Below, piece after piece: positions 50,066 through 61,200 of a DNA stretch of 64,000 nucleotides. Under the pieces are notes generated by a model. The model made no database searches. It saw only the letters and a program-made list of their open reading frames with translations, and was not told where the DNA came from. Location: positions 248,001-312,000 of the IMG/VR virus record IMGVR_UViG_3300033182_000980. One strand, 5' to 3'. This stretch comes from a virus. The position numbers were made by a program, and so were the translations under genes. The stretch's first letter is position 1. Every line of letters begins with the position of its first letter.

Positions 50066-50914
50066 ATGCCAGCAACAAATAAAGATATGAACCCACAGGC
50101 AGGTATTGCAGGTACATCTGCCCTGTACAAGTTCAACTCATCTCCAAACACTCGTGCAGTTGTTTCACAGAAGTGTCGCATCCTCACCCCTGCTTATGGA
50201 AGTGGTGACGGGCTTCTATATCAAATCGGTGTGGTTGCTTCATTCTCAATCTCGGCTTCTTCAAGAGGTGCAGAGCCATATCGTGGTGTCGGTTTCGGTG
50301 ATCAGATCGCTGAACTCGTTCCAAGTGTTTCTGACCCACACAGTGCGTCATTCACTCGTACACTCCTTTACCTCTCAAACGCTCACCAAGCATTTGGTTA
50401 TGCTGGTGGTGTTGATGGTCCAGTTCGTACACTACAACAACACAGATGGCCTTTCGACATTGAGCAACAGCTTGTGTTCTCAACTCTTGCTGACACCGAA
50501 GCACCAGCAAATGGTCCTAATGGTCTTGTGAATGTCGATTTCTCATCTCAAAACGCTACCAATGGTGCTTTGTCTCCCGCACAGCGAGAGGATTTGGACG
50601 CAGGCGAGAGAGATGGTACTCCAGGTGAAGGGGGTTCTCAGAAGCACAAAGCTCTCATCACTTATTGTGAGGGTTGCTGGATCACCTCGATGGATCATGG
50701 CGAGATGTCAGCCGATGGTGGCATCATTCAGCAATCTATCGAAGCTCAGATTACTGATGTGCATGACCTATACTCTACCTATGGTGAGTTCATGGCTACA
50801 GGTAATGATCCGACACTTGGTCAGAACAGCTCACTCCTTTATAATGAGCGAGCGACTACTGCTGTTGAGCGTTCCACAGGAGCGGCAGCAACAGGTGTAG
50901 CACCAGGCGAGTAA
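50066..50914 (+). CDS. Probable tail tube protein
   Basis: 282 aa, Ser/Ala/Gly-rich, beta-type composition, no membrane segment. It is the first gene after the strong late promoter and stands directly before tail assembly genes and the tape measure, the usual place of the tube. ITYCEGCWITSMDHGEMSAD and the IEAQITDVHDLYSTYGEF end suit gp19-like tubes, but no motif proves it. A capsid or sheath protein is unlikely from size. Confidence 0.6.
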   Translation: MPATNKDMNPQAGIAGTSALYKFNSSPNTRAVVSQKCRILTPAYGSGDGLLYQIGVVASFSISASSRGAEPYRGVGFGDQIAELVPSVSDPHSASFTRTLLYLSNAHQAFGYAGGVDGPVRTLQQHRWPFDIEQQLVFSTLADTEAPANGPNGLVNVDFSSQNATNGALSPAQREDLDAGERDGTPGEGGSQKHKALITYCEGCWITSMDHGEMSADGGIIQQSIEAQITDVHDLYSTYGEFMATGNDPTLGQNSSLLYNERATTAVERSTGAAATGVAPGE

Positions 50915-50937
50915 TCTTTAGCCTTACATGGTATTAT

Positions 50938-50955
50938 GAGGGTAGCCGTACCCTC
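50938..50955 (+). other. Intergenic hairpin after the tail tube gene
   Basis: A perfect 7-bp stem, GAGGGTA-GCCG-TACCCTC, is followed by TACAAATAAA, not a T run. It may slow transcription or protect the abundant tube mRNA rather than end transcription. Confidence 0.55.
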
Positions 50956-50983
50956 TACAAATAAACGGACAGGATGAAAATAA

Positions 50984-51523
50984 ATGACTATCAACTTATC
51001 ACAGCTCAAAGAGCTGATGTCTCCTCTTACCCAGCTTTGCCAAAGGGAAAGAGAGGTAGACCTTCAAGGTATTAAAGTTGTCCTCAAGCACCTCACACCC
51101 AAAGAGGAGCTTGAGGTACAAAAGATGTTACCCGAACTCGACTCGGCTACTGCTGTCGAGTTTGCCGATGTGTTTCGTAGAGAGACACTTGCTCGGTCAA
51201 TCGTTCAAGTAGGAGATCTCGATTTACGAGACATGAAAGAAATCGAGACAGGTGAAACCTTACCGAACGGTAAAGCAGTTAAAGTCTCCAAAGAAGAAGC
51301 TGTCGTTCAAGTGATGGACAAGTGGTCTAAGTTTGTACTCGCTAAGTTATTCGAGCAGTACGGGTTTCTATCCGAGGAGATCGAGCAAGGGTTAGATGAG
51401 AGCTTAAAGATCAACATTGAGGACACAGAGGTGGAAAAAGAGAACTTGAAAGCTCGTATTGAAAACCTTGAAGTTTCTCAAAAGTTAGAAAATCTTGAAA
51501 GCAATGAAAAAGAAGTACCATGA
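50984..51523 (+). CDS. Tail assembly chaperone-like protein (first ORF)
   Basis: 179 aa, acidic, helical C-terminus (KENLKARIENLEVSQKLENL). Position between tail tube and tape measure and an overlapping following frame match the gpG/gpT-type assembly chaperone pair. SD AGGA nine bases upstream. Confidence 0.55.
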   Translation: MTINLSQLKELMSPLTQLCQREREVDLQGIKVVLKHLTPKEELEVQKMLPELDSATAVEFADVFRRETLARSIVQVGDLDLRDMKEIETGETLPNGKAVKVSKEEAVVQVMDKWSKFVLAKLFEQYGFLSEEIEQGLDESLKINIEDTEVEKENLKARIENLEVSQKLENLESNEKEVP

Positions 51524-52574
51524 AGCCATACACGACTACATTAAGACAGGTGGTCAAGGCTTAGTAGTCTCTGTTAAAAAGGGGTACACGCTTCGGTTTC
51601 GACTACCTATGCTTGAAGATATTCAGCGTAGTGATGACTATGCTGAATATGAGGTCGAAAAAAGCTCATTCATACTGGCTAGGACTTTACAGTCAGTCGG
51701 TGGGTTTGATGTACCTCAATCTTCCTCGTTTGAGGTTTTGAATCAGTTTTTGTCTTGCCCTCGTTTTACAACGAGGGTGATCAAGTATTACTGGTGTTGT
51801 GTGAAGGAGTCTCAATCTTTTGCGAGTTTCTTTGAGGCTTTTTGCTACACTCAAAAGTCTCGTACTTTATGGGAAGAGTGGAAACAAGCGACACGGTTCG
51901 GAATGGCTTTTACTGCACAGAACTTTCCCCTCACCGACTTACAAATGAGTTGGATCGCCTATAACGAAGCGGAAGATCAGAAGGCAGACATCGAGGACGA
52001 GTGGGGTAGAGCGTTCTTCATAGCTTCTTCAATGAATCCTAAAGGTGTGCAAAAAGCACAGAGAGATTGGGAAGATCGAAAGAAGAAAGAATCAGAGTAC
52101 CGAGCGAGGTTAATCGAAGAAGCTAATAAAGGTGAGTTAGATGAGAAGAAGGCCGAAGATCTTCGAGCCGAGAAATCTGTGCAGGAGCTACAAGGAGAGT
52201 ATTGGGACTGGGTTGACGGCAAAGAGGACGATCACGATAGAGCTGTTCGGGAATATAAAGAGCAGGTGATGAAACACATAGAGGAGAGGAAAGGGTTTTT
52301 GAGTCGTCAAGCTCAAGAGGCTCGTGAAATGGCGATGCAAGTGCAAGAGATGAATAGTTTATCTATGAGTTCACCTATTAGAGCATACACAGATGACGAG
52401 GTGGCTAAGATGACTCAAGGAAGAGAACGAAGCACGATTAACTTTGACGAGGGTCAAGAATACTCGGAACACCTCTCTAAGAGATACTTTAAATCACAGC
52501 AAGTGCCAGGTGGCAAGATGCCTTCTTTACAGGAGCAGATTGCGAATAGACCTTTACCGAAGTTAGAGAGGTAA
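51504..52574 (+). CDS. Second tail assembly protein, overlapping frame
   Basis: 356 aa from ATG 51504 (SD GAAAG weak; TTG 51495 is another candidate). The N-terminal half is aromatic-rich and globular; the C-terminal half is charged and helical. The frame is +1 relative to the first ORF and open only from 51489, so a frameshift would have to be +1 or -2 within 51489-51523. I see no standard slippery site, so coupled reinitiation is simpler. Larger than usual gpT-type products. Confidence 0.55.
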   Translation: MKKKYHEAIHDYIKTGGQGLVVSVKKGYTLRFRLPMLEDIQRSDDYAEYEVEKSSFILARTLQSVGGFDVPQSSSFEVLNQFLSCPRFTTRVIKYYWCCVKESQSFASFFEAFCYTQKSRTLWEEWKQATRFGMAFTAQNFPLTDLQMSWIAYNEAEDQKADIEDEWGRAFFIASSMNPKGVQKAQRDWEDRKKKESEYRARLIEEANKGELDEKKAEDLRAEKSVQELQGEYWDWVDGKEDDHDRAVREYKEQVMKHIEERKGFLSRQAQEAREMAMQVQEMNSLSMSSPIRAYTDDEVAKMTQGRERSTINFDEGQEYSEHLSKRYFKSQQVPGGKMPSLQEQIANRPLPKLER

Positions 52575-52578
52575 TGTT

Positions 52579-55500
52579 ATGGCTAATCCTACAGAGTTAA
52601 CAAGCATATTTGAGACATTAGTTAAAGAGATCAATGAGGCTGGACAATCCGATTTATTAAAGGGTTCGCTAGGGTCTATTAAAGACTTACAAGCAGTCCT
52701 TAAAGAGCAAGATAAACTCATAGACAAGACTCTTAGGGCGGGTGATCAGCAAGCGGCGATGCGTATTCTTAAAGCCGCAAAACAAGCTCAAGAGGCACAG
52801 GTAGAGGCAACGAACAACCTTAGAGATGCAAAGGAAAAACTGTTAAAGTTAGAGCAAGAGGGCAATACAAAAGGGAGAGATGCACAGCTCAAGGTTATTG
52901 GGAAGATCAACCAAGAAATCAATCGCTTGGCTAGAGAAGCCAAACTCATGCAGAAGAACGCCGCCGAGTTTGGTAAGGGTGCAGAGTATAGTCTCTTGCA
53001 ATACTCAAGGGTCTTGGAAAACCGAGAAGAGCGTATCAAAGAGCTTGGTAAGACTGGTGCTCTTATAGAGGAGAAGTTTGCTAACAGATTTGAAGCATCG
53101 GTTAATGCGTTCACATCGGGGGTGGGTGATCTTGAGAGCTTTGGCGATACCTTTGCAGGAAGCCTCAAATCATTAGGTTCTTATTTACAACAGCGAGCTG
53201 GTAAAGCCGCCGAGAAAGCTCAAGCAGGTCAAGGTAGCTTGGGCTTGGCTAATATGCTCGGTACTTTTTCCAAGATAGCGGCGACAGCGGCGGTAGTAGC
53301 AGGTTCTGTTATGATGCTTGTGAAGCTATTTCAGTTCATTGAGGGTAGTGTTCTTGAAGCAAACAAAAAACTTCTCGCACAGGCTTCTATCGCTGATTTA
53401 TCTGCTGTCGCTTTCGGTTCTACAGCAGATAACTTGAAAGCTATGAGGAAAGAGTTTCAACGAGCTGACTTTGCTAATGAGATGAACATCACACTCGATG
53501 AGGCGTTAGAACTCACAGGTGCTTTTAATCAACTGAACCTTGGCGTTAAACAATTTGGGGGAGGTCTTACAGGTATTCGGAATATGAAGGAGGCCATGAA
53601 AGAAGCAAAAGGGCAAAGTTATGCTTTGGGTATCTCAATGGATGAGGCATCTCAATACATGGCAAAGTTTTCTTTCGATTTAGGGGTGGCCGCTAGTGAT
53701 AGCAACTTTTTGTCTATGATGGCAGATGAGTTTGCTTCTATCAGAGATATGGCAATACAGTCGGGGTATAGCACCGCTAACTTCTTCAAGAAAGTGGAGG
53801 AGCTTGCGGGTAGCTTAGAAAACATGAACTATCGCTCTAGGGAAGCAGGGATCTTGTTTTTAAGGTTCTCTAAAGTATTAGGGAAAAGTGGTCTGGATAA
53901 AGCTCTGCAATCTTTATTTTCGGGGTTTCGGGGTGAGGACTATCTTGAGCAATTAAAGCGTAATATGATCTCGAAATCTGGTGAGTTGCGAAGGGCTACC
54001 GAGGTTGAAGCTGTTAGATTCGCTAATAACTTCCAAAGAATGTTTGGAGGAGATCAAGCACAAGCCGCACTTAGAGAAGCGGGTCTTGATTTAGAGGGTC
54101 TAAACTCACAGCAAATCGTGGCGAAAATAGGTGCTTTAAATGAAGCACAAAGACAAGAAATCATGGGTGTTCTCGTAGACGACTCACGAGTCTCTGGAGA
54201 GATGAGAGATCAACTTTATAGTTTTATGAGACTAGCAAGAGGAACGAACGCTAGAGCGAGCACCGCAGAAAAGATAGCCGCACAGGAAGAGTTTTCAGCA
54301 GGTGGTAATCTGAGGGCTAACTTTGCTCGGATGTCCGCATTTCTCGGAGATAGGAACATTAATGACCTAGGCCAAGCAGGTAGAGCTTCACTACTAGCTC
54401 TACCTGGTGTCACAAAAGAAATGGTTCAACAGTTTGCCCAGCTACAGACTAGTTTTAAAGGGCAATTTGAACGCATAAAAGGGATCGCTAGTGGAGACAT
54501 TGCTGTCCCTGGATCAGCAACCGTTAGGGGTGCGGATGGTGAAGAAAGACCAATGACGAAAGCTGAATATATAGCTTCTCTCAATGCTGGTGTGTCATTA
54601 GATGAGAATGGTCAGCTTGTTATGACAGACACACGAATGGCAATCGGGACTTTTACAGATTTCTTACAGGCGAAGCAGTCTGAATCAGCCGACCCCGAAG
54701 CTCAAGCCGAGAGAGAAAAAACCACGAATGAGTATCTTGCGGAAGGTCGAGAAGCAACGCAGTCGGTTTTTGATGTCTTGAATAACAACATCCAAGCTAT
54801 CTTAAGAGACATAGCTGGTGGCATTATGGAGATGGTCACTTGGCTAACAGGGGGTGAGGAGAGTGAAGAAACTAAAAGGGCGAAGCAACAAGTATTAGAC
54901 CAGTATCAAGGGATGATGGAGGAACTTTTAGCTACCGACAGAGATGACGCTGAAAGACTACGAAACAGGAAAAGGGAACTAGCAGTTGTTGAAGCTAGAA
55001 CAGATCTTTCAGCAGAAGAAAAAGCATCTCAAAGGCAATCACTTACTGCCGACATAGCCGCAATAGAAGCTCGTAGAGTACAAACATCCGAACAGAGAGA
55101 AACAATAAGGGCAAGGCAATCTTTCGTCAGAAGAAATAAGTTTTCAGCCACTTCTGCCGGTGCACTTAACAGAGAGGCTACTCGACAAGGTGTCGAACAA
55201 AATCTTGAAGAGTTCATGCCAGCTAATGTCCGAGCAGTAATGGAAGCAGAGAATAGATTTTTCAACGAGCAGTTACCAGACGGTAGAACTGTTGGTGCTT
55301 TAACAGGACAAACAACTTTTGAAGGATTAAAGGCGTGGTTAAATAACACAGATCCAGGAGTTATTTCTGCATCTGGTATCGGACAGGTAATGAGTAAATT
55401 CGGAATGACTGCGATCAAAGTTCACAGTAAAGCACAAGCAACAGGTGCGTCTGCGTTCTCTGGTGTACGCAGTGAAGTAATCGGTAGCCAACAGACAGCA

Positions 55501-56529
55501 AACAGGCAATATGTCACAGATGCTGAAAGGCGAGCTGGTCATAGAGGTCAACAAGGCGTGGCAAGTTTCGATGCATCAGCGGCCCAAGCGTCTTTTGGTA
55601 CTGTTGATGCTGTTTACTTAGAAATGAATGGGTTAGACTTAGGTAGAACTGGTGGTGATACTCAAGTTAGAGCAAATGAAGGGAACATGAGAAGCAGGAG
55701 AGGGAGAGGTCCAGGGTATCAAGGCATGAGCAGAGCAAAAGCGAGCGGTGGTTCGCAAAATACATCAGCAACAGCCGCCCTTCAAGCCCAAGCACAAGAA
55801 CAAGGTAATGCGTCATTAGAGGCTATTAGAACGGCAGTAGAAACCACAGCCGCAGAGAGAAGAAGACTGTCGGAAGAGGATCAAAAAGCGAGAGCAAAGG
55901 AAGCGATAGATCAGCAAAAGCAGGCTTATTTAGAGGCACTAGATCAACAGTCAGAAGATCAGCTACAGGCTGTCGCTACAGCTTTAGGTGCTCAAGGAAC
56001 TTCTCCAGAACAAATAATGAGTGCATTAGACTCGGCTAGTGAGGCTCAAATGGCAAAACTTAGGGGGTTGAGTGCAACAAATGCGGTTGCTCGTAACCTT
56101 TTAGGTGGAGGTGATGCTCCCTATGTGGAAACGCCATATGTGGAAACGCCAGATCCAGAGACGGACGCAGAGATGGCAGCCGGATTAAATGATCCAGAGC
56201 TAGGAGGCCATGTGGGTATGGATGGTCAACCCATAGAGAAGCTACAGGACTTTTGGATTGATAGGAGTGGTAAGATTTGGAAAATTGACCCTCAAGATAT
56301 GCCCTCGCCTTTAGGACCAGGTGGGTCAATGGCTATGACCAAACCTGGAGGTGCAGTACAAAACTATGTGACAGAAGTTATGAACTCCATTCTTGGACAA
56401 GGCGGTATGGGTGGGGGCTTTAGCATCACAGTTAATGTTAATGGTGCTCAAAGTCCAGCAGAGACGGGTAGGGCAGTCGTACAAGAAATCAGAAGAGCAC
56501 AAGAGAGTCTTACAGGGAGGACTAGATGA
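52579..56529 (+). CDS. Tail tape measure protein
   Basis: 1316 aa, the expected type: long, mostly helical, Ala/Gln/Glu-rich, with coiled coils at ~30-130 and ~1120-1180. A hydrophobic segment IAATAAVVAGSVMMLVKLFQ near residue 233 may insert in the host membrane. A short repeat YVETPYVETP lies near residue 1175, and a Gly-rich end. Length would set tail length, very roughly 200 nm by the usual 0.15 nm per residue rule. SD GAGG. Confidence 0.85.
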   Translation: MANPTELTSIFETLVKEINEAGQSDLLKGSLGSIKDLQAVLKEQDKLIDKTLRAGDQQAAMRILKAAKQAQEAQVEATNNLRDAKEKLLKLEQEGNTKGRDAQLKVIGKINQEINRLAREAKLMQKNAAEFGKGAEYSLLQYSRVLENREERIKELGKTGALIEEKFANRFEASVNAFTSGVGDLESFGDTFAGSLKSLGSYLQQRAGKAAEKAQAGQGSLGLANMLGTFSKIAATAAVVAGSVMMLVKLFQFIEGSVLEANKKLLAQASIADLSAVAFGSTADNLKAMRKEFQRADFANEMNITLDEALELTGAFNQLNLGVKQFGGGLTGIRNMKEAMKEAKGQSYALGISMDEASQYMAKFSFDLGVAASDSNFLSMMADEFASIRDMAIQSGYSTANFFKKVEELAGSLENMNYRSREAGILFLRFSKVLGKSGLDKALQSLFSGFRGEDYLEQLKRNMISKSGELRRATEVEAVRFANNFQRMFGGDQAQAALREAGLDLEGLNSQQIVAKIGALNEAQRQEIMGVLVDDSRVSGEMRDQLYSFMRLARGTNARASTAEKIAAQEEFSAGGNLRANFARMSAFLGDRNINDLGQAGRASLLALPGVTKEMVQQFAQLQTSFKGQFERIKGIASGDIAVPGSATVRGADGEERPMTKAEYIASLNAGVSLDENGQLVMTDTRMAIGTFTDFLQAKQSESADPEAQAEREKTTNEYLAEGREATQSVFDVLNNNIQAILRDIAGGIMEMVTWLTGGEESEETKRAKQQVLDQYQGMMEELLATDRDDAERLRNRKRELAVVEARTDLSAEEKASQRQSLTADIAAIEARRVQTSEQRETIRARQSFVRRNKFSATSAGALNREATRQGVEQNLEEFMPANVRAVMEAENRFFNEQLPDGRTVGALTGQTTFEGLKAWLNNTDPGVISASGIGQVMSKFGMTAIKVHSKAQATGASAFSGVRSEVIGSQQTANRQYVTDAERRAGHRGQQGVASFDASAAQASFGTVDAVYLEMNGLDLGRTGGDTQVRANEGNMRSRRGRGPGYQGMSRAKASGGSQNTSATAALQAQAQEQGNASLEAIRTAVETTAAERRRLSEEDQKARAKEAIDQQKQAYLEALDQQSEDQLQAVATALGAQGTSPEQIMSALDSASEAQMAKLRGLSATNAVARNLLGGGDAPYVETPYVETPDPETDAEMAAGLNDPELGGHVGMDGQPIEKLQDFWIDRSGKIWKIDPQDMPSPLGPGGSMAMTKPGGAVQNYVTEVMNSILGQGGMGGGFSITVNVNGAQSPAETGRAVVQEIRRAQESLTGRTR

Positions 56530-57179
56530 TTAAATCACCAATCCCACATAAAGATATAGCCGACTCTAATCTCGGCATCAGACCATTTGTATTCGATATA
56601 GTCGCTCCCGATGGTGTTACATCTTTACTTCCAGATGATATAAAGATGACCCTACATACGAACCCAAAGAACATCTCATTTTCATACGAGAAGAAGCATG
56701 AGATTTCTCCTACGCTGAGTGGGTGGGTGGAATACTATTGGGGAGATAACCCTACGACCATCTCACTTGAAGCATCTAGTGGAGCTTTCATTCGACCATA
56801 TACAGGTTTAAGTGCAGTAACCGGTCCTGTTACTATCCCGAATGAGTTTAATAACTCGGTGTCAAATGGTGAGGGGCAAGCCAGTACCATTGGGGCAAGT
56901 ATCGGAGGTACAAGACGAGATACGATTACTTATGACAAGTACCTCGATCTACTCGCTCTCTTTCATAACAATGGGTCGGTCTATGATCAGACAGGTAGGG
57001 TAGTCGTACAAGGCAAGATCAAGATGATCTTTGACGGTGGGGTGTGGTTCGGGTGGTTTCAGTCATTCAGCGTGACTGATGACGCAAGCACTCCTTATAG
57101 CTTCAATGTGAGCTTGGCTATGCAAATAGAGAGGGAGTATCATGGGGTAAGAACCCAAATGCCATCAGAAAGGTTTTAG
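56526..57179 (+). CDS. Baseplate / tail-completion protein, paralogue 1
   Basis: 217 aa. The core TNPKNISFSYEKKHEISPTL, WVEYYWGDNPTTISLEASSG and ITYDKYLDLLALFHNN align with the next gene's core. Such proteins follow the tape measure and link tube to baseplate. ATGA overlap with the tape measure gene. Exact family not named. Confidence 0.6.
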   Translation: MIKSPIPHKDIADSNLGIRPFVFDIVAPDGVTSLLPDDIKMTLHTNPKNISFSYEKKHEISPTLSGWVEYYWGDNPTTISLEASSGAFIRPYTGLSAVTGPVTIPNEFNNSVSNGEGQASTIGASIGGTRRDTITYDKYLDLLALFHNNGSVYDQTGRVVVQGKIKMIFDGGVWFGWFQSFSVTDDASTPYSFNVSLAMQIEREYHGVRTQMPSERF

Positions 57180-57181
57180 TC

Positions 57182-58279
57182 ATGGCTAAAGCGACAGTAG
57201 ATACAAAACCCTTTGTAGACTTACCAACCACAGAAGAGTTTATTTTATTCCCCGAAGATAATCCAGGGACGATTCCTTTAGAGCATGGACGCTTAGATCA
57301 TTTAAGGTCAATGTCTCCCTTCGTGTTAAGGATCAAGCCCCCTTACATTGGTGAGTACATAAAAAACTCTAGTGGTCGTCCTTTTAGTGGGGTAGCTCGG
57401 TCAAGGGGTAGGATTTCTGCAACACAGAATAAAGAAGTGGCAATGTTCAAGCCTAACTTATCCACTTACGCTTTAAGACCGATAGACGGTGCGAGAAGGG
57501 ATGAGAACAACGAGCTGAGACAAGATGCCGGTATTACAGACCAAGATCAGATTCGTTCAATCATGGCACAGCATAGAAGAATGTTAGATTTGCCTCCTAT
57601 TGTCTTTGCCATCAACCCAACCTCTATACAGTTCAGCTATAACGACAGACAGAGTTATGGAGATGTCACTCGCTATGGTTTTATCTTTCATCGTTGGGGT
57701 GAGGAGCAAACCGAAATCAACATCACTTGTACGATAGGTGCATTTATCGCTGGTCGGGATAAAGTGGAGGTACCAGACTTTGACGGAAACATCCAAGGCA
57801 TATCGGGCTTACAATATGTGAGTCGTAGGGATAGTTTAGCGTTTAGAAATCTAACCTCAATCCTCGCTTTATATCGCAACAGTGCCACCATCGTTGACCT
57901 TCTTGGTAGGTCGAGAGCTTATCATGCTGTGGGTACACAATGTATTCATTATGACGGTCAGACTTGGGAAGGTCGTCTTAAGAGCATGGAGTTTTCTTTA
58001 AGTGAGGATCAACCACATGGGGGGATTGAGTTCAGTTTGAGCTTTACTGTATTCAAGCACACACAAGAGGGATTTGAGTATAAGTCGCAGTTATTCCCTA
58101 TGAAGCCACCTTCAGCGAGTGCCGATCAAGTAGGTAGTATAGATCAGATCCTCAATGATGCAGATAGTATAGGAGACAGTGCAAGCTCGATAGGTAGCTC
58201 AATTTCATCTAGTACATCAGAGGCCCTAAATGCAATAGCCAATAACTTTAGTGGCAATGTTGATCTTGGTGGTTTTTAA
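57182..58279 (+). CDS. Baseplate / tail-completion protein, paralogue 2
   Basis: 365 aa. The core INPTSIQFSYNDRQSYGDVT, FIFHRWGEEQTEINITCTIG and LAFRNLTSILALYRNSATIV matches paralogue 1, with an added N-terminal ~120 residues and a Ser-rich C-terminus. Likely arose by duplication and now forms a different part of the tube-baseplate joint. Confidence 0.6.
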   Translation: MAKATVDTKPFVDLPTTEEFILFPEDNPGTIPLEHGRLDHLRSMSPFVLRIKPPYIGEYIKNSSGRPFSGVARSRGRISATQNKEVAMFKPNLSTYALRPIDGARRDENNELRQDAGITDQDQIRSIMAQHRRMLDLPPIVFAINPTSIQFSYNDRQSYGDVTRYGFIFHRWGEEQTEINITCTIGAFIAGRDKVEVPDFDGNIQGISGLQYVSRRDSLAFRNLTSILALYRNSATIVDLLGRSRAYHAVGTQCIHYDGQTWEGRLKSMEFSLSEDQPHGGIEFSLSFTVFKHTQEGFEYKSQLFPMKPPSASADQVGSIDQILNDADSIGDSASSIGSSISSSTSEALNAIANNFSGNVDLGGF

Positions 58280-58288
58280 GGAGTTAAT

Positions 58289-61200
58289 ATGAAAGTAAGT
58301 GATAGACCATATGCAGGAAACTGGTCAGAGGACTTTGTAAATAAGTACCGAAAGACTCGCTCTTGGACTCCTGATGCCATTGTGACTTTTAATGGTGAGA
58401 CTACGCTACCAGGTTGCCCGACTTGTAGGAACAAGATTGATTTCTCTAGGTTCATCACGAGCGTTAATACAAGTGGGGGGGTAGATGGGTCAAATAGTTG
58501 TGATATAAGTTTAAAGATCCCTTGGGCTTATGGAGACTCTGTATATAAAGACGGTAAGTTTATCCTCGTATCCGGTATCGAGGTTTTCGTTTATTATAGG
58601 GGCTTCTTTCAAGTTAAAGACCTTGCCTTAAAAGCAGACAACATCAACCTAGAAAACGGAGAAGTGTTATCTGCACCTGATGCCGAGATCAGACCTTATT
58701 ACCCTGTCTTTCATGGTGTCATATCGGGTGTAGATGTGAGTCTAACAGACGGAGCATATGAGGTGTCTATCTCCACGAGAAATATGCTCTCGTTTTGGGA
58801 TAATCAGCAGATCAATACACAGCAAGGGTACTTTGCCGCTGACCCAACCATGTCTCGTGGTTCAGTTAATCTTAGAGGTCATGTATACACAGGGATGACC
58901 CCACACCAAGTCATCTACGATCTGTTTTTAGATGCAGGAGGTAGTGCCGAGGGTACAGGGTTTGCTTTGTCAAAGAAGTCGAATGTTAAAGCTCGATCAA
59001 GCACAGGACCACAACTTTATTCTTTGATGATTAGGTACTTAGAGCAACGCTTCAAGAATGGTATGTATGGGCTTCGTATGTATGGTGCATCAGGTCGTAT
59101 GTACTCAGCGATAGAAACACAGATTATTGCGAATAAAGCAGTCACCAAGTCTGAAAACTCGGCAGAGTTCAGAGAGGTGGTAACAAGACAGAATAAACCC
59201 TATTCACAGCCTAAATCGAACGAGATTTCTTTTTCTCGATTGGTCAAGGCGGGACTGATCGCTTTTGAACATAACAACGCTACTGGCGGTCGGGTTCAAA
59301 GGACAATGGACGCTAGATTCTTGGGTAAGGTAACCGAGGAGGATAAGACAGGTTTGAGCGTATTTTCACTCAAGCCTTTCGTGCCGGACTTGGGGTCGTT
59401 TGGTCAGATTGAGTTCTTTGAATCTCAGATGGAGACAAAAAAATCCATTGCTGATCGTGTTTGTCAAGCGACAGGATATGAGTTCTATCAAGACATGGAC
59501 GGAGACTTAGTATTCAAACCTCCGATGTATAACATGGACACATCGGGAGATCGAGTTTATAACATCTACCGAGAAGATTGTATCGACATCAGCTTTACTC
59601 ATGCTGAACCCGAAGCAACTTATATCACTATGAAAGGATCTCACTTTAGGAACTTCAATGGTGTAGCACCGACAGGAGAGTGGGGTGTTAAAGGTGTCTA
59701 TGTAGACTATGCTTTGGTCGCTAAATATGGGTGGAAGGGTCAAGACTTCGACTCGTCTTTTTATAGCAATGGAAGGCAAGCCTATTACGCGGCCGCTGTG
59801 GAGCTAGACAAGCAAAATAAGACGACCGAGGGGTGTAGTGTGACCATCCCTCTCCGCCCCGAAATCAAAGCTGGATACCCTGTCTACATTGAGGAGAACG
59901 ACTGCTACTACTATGTGGAATCAGTCAACCATTCATTCAGTTATGGTGGGTCATGTACGACCTCTCTAACCTTAACCTGTCAGCGTAAGAAGTTTATTCC
60001 ACCAGGAGATGCTTCTGTTAAGTATAGAGATGATCCTTCAAAGGCAGTGGACTTAGGTCGTACCGAGTTGCCCGAACGCTATCTTTACAAGAGGTATGAT
60101 CGCACTGATGAGGGTAGTAGACAGATCAACGCTCAAACACAAGACACAGACATTGCGTACAGGAAGATCACAGGATTTCCTAATGTGGTGATGGCATTTG
60201 ACCATCAAAATGTGAGTCCGAATATGTTGTTCTTCACACCCGACTTACAAAACTTGGGGGGTAAGGGTACAAGAGAGCGAGAGCGATATAGAAACATGAT
60301 TATCAATGAGGGGCTTCGTTTAGGTGTCCTCAATGTCGAGAATGGAAATGACCAGCGTAGAGGTCCTTGGTTCTTAATGGTTCCGCAAGCAGATGGGTCT
60401 GCACCGAGAAAAGTAGTGCTTCCTTTGGACGGAACTGACATTGCGGGTACAGATCAGTTAAGGAGAGTTTCAGAACGATCTCGTAGAGATGCTGAACGAG
60501 CGGCGAAGAGAATAGGTAAAGGGGGTCAAGCGGCTGCTGTTGAGAGAGCGAGGAAGAGGGAAGCTGACCGGTTAGACGCATTACAAGGCAACATTCAGAG
60601 AGCTGTTGGCACAGCAGGTGTCTATGAGGGTTCAGAAGAAACCACAGGTTCATCTCCCACAGCTACGATCCTTGACCTCATTTATCTGATTCAATCACAA
60701 AGAGGTCGCAACCCTGGCAACTCACCTTTAACAAACTTAATGTCAGCTTTGACGGATAAGAAATCGAGCTTTGTGCCTAGAGCACAGGGATACTTTAGAT
60801 ACTATTCATCATCACACCCTAGCCCCGAACATCAAGGACCAGATCTCTTTGAATACAATATAGACAGTGAAGGGGATACCCCCGAACTTGTTTTCAACGA
60901 CAATGTACCCGACACAGTTAGGGATAATGTAGTCAAGGCTAAACCAGATGGGGATGGGGATACAGTTATCTTCGGTAATGACGCAGATGATCGTAGTCAG
61001 ATCGTTCGAGGGTTATTGACAAAGACCATGTATTCTAATGGTTTGGAATATGTGCCGACTAAAGACATCACCTCTTTATCTTTTCAAGTCAGTGGTGATT
61101 TTAAAGTCGGCTACTCTTCTGGGCCAATAGTCAAGCTGTCGGAAGTTTGGTATCAACGAAACTATGAACCAGGTACAGAGTTTTGGGAGATGACATACAG

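Noticed and set aside
51489-51523. Programmed -1 frameshift in the tail chaperone
   Set aside because: The second frame is +1, not -1, and no X-XXY-YYZ site in the right phase was found.
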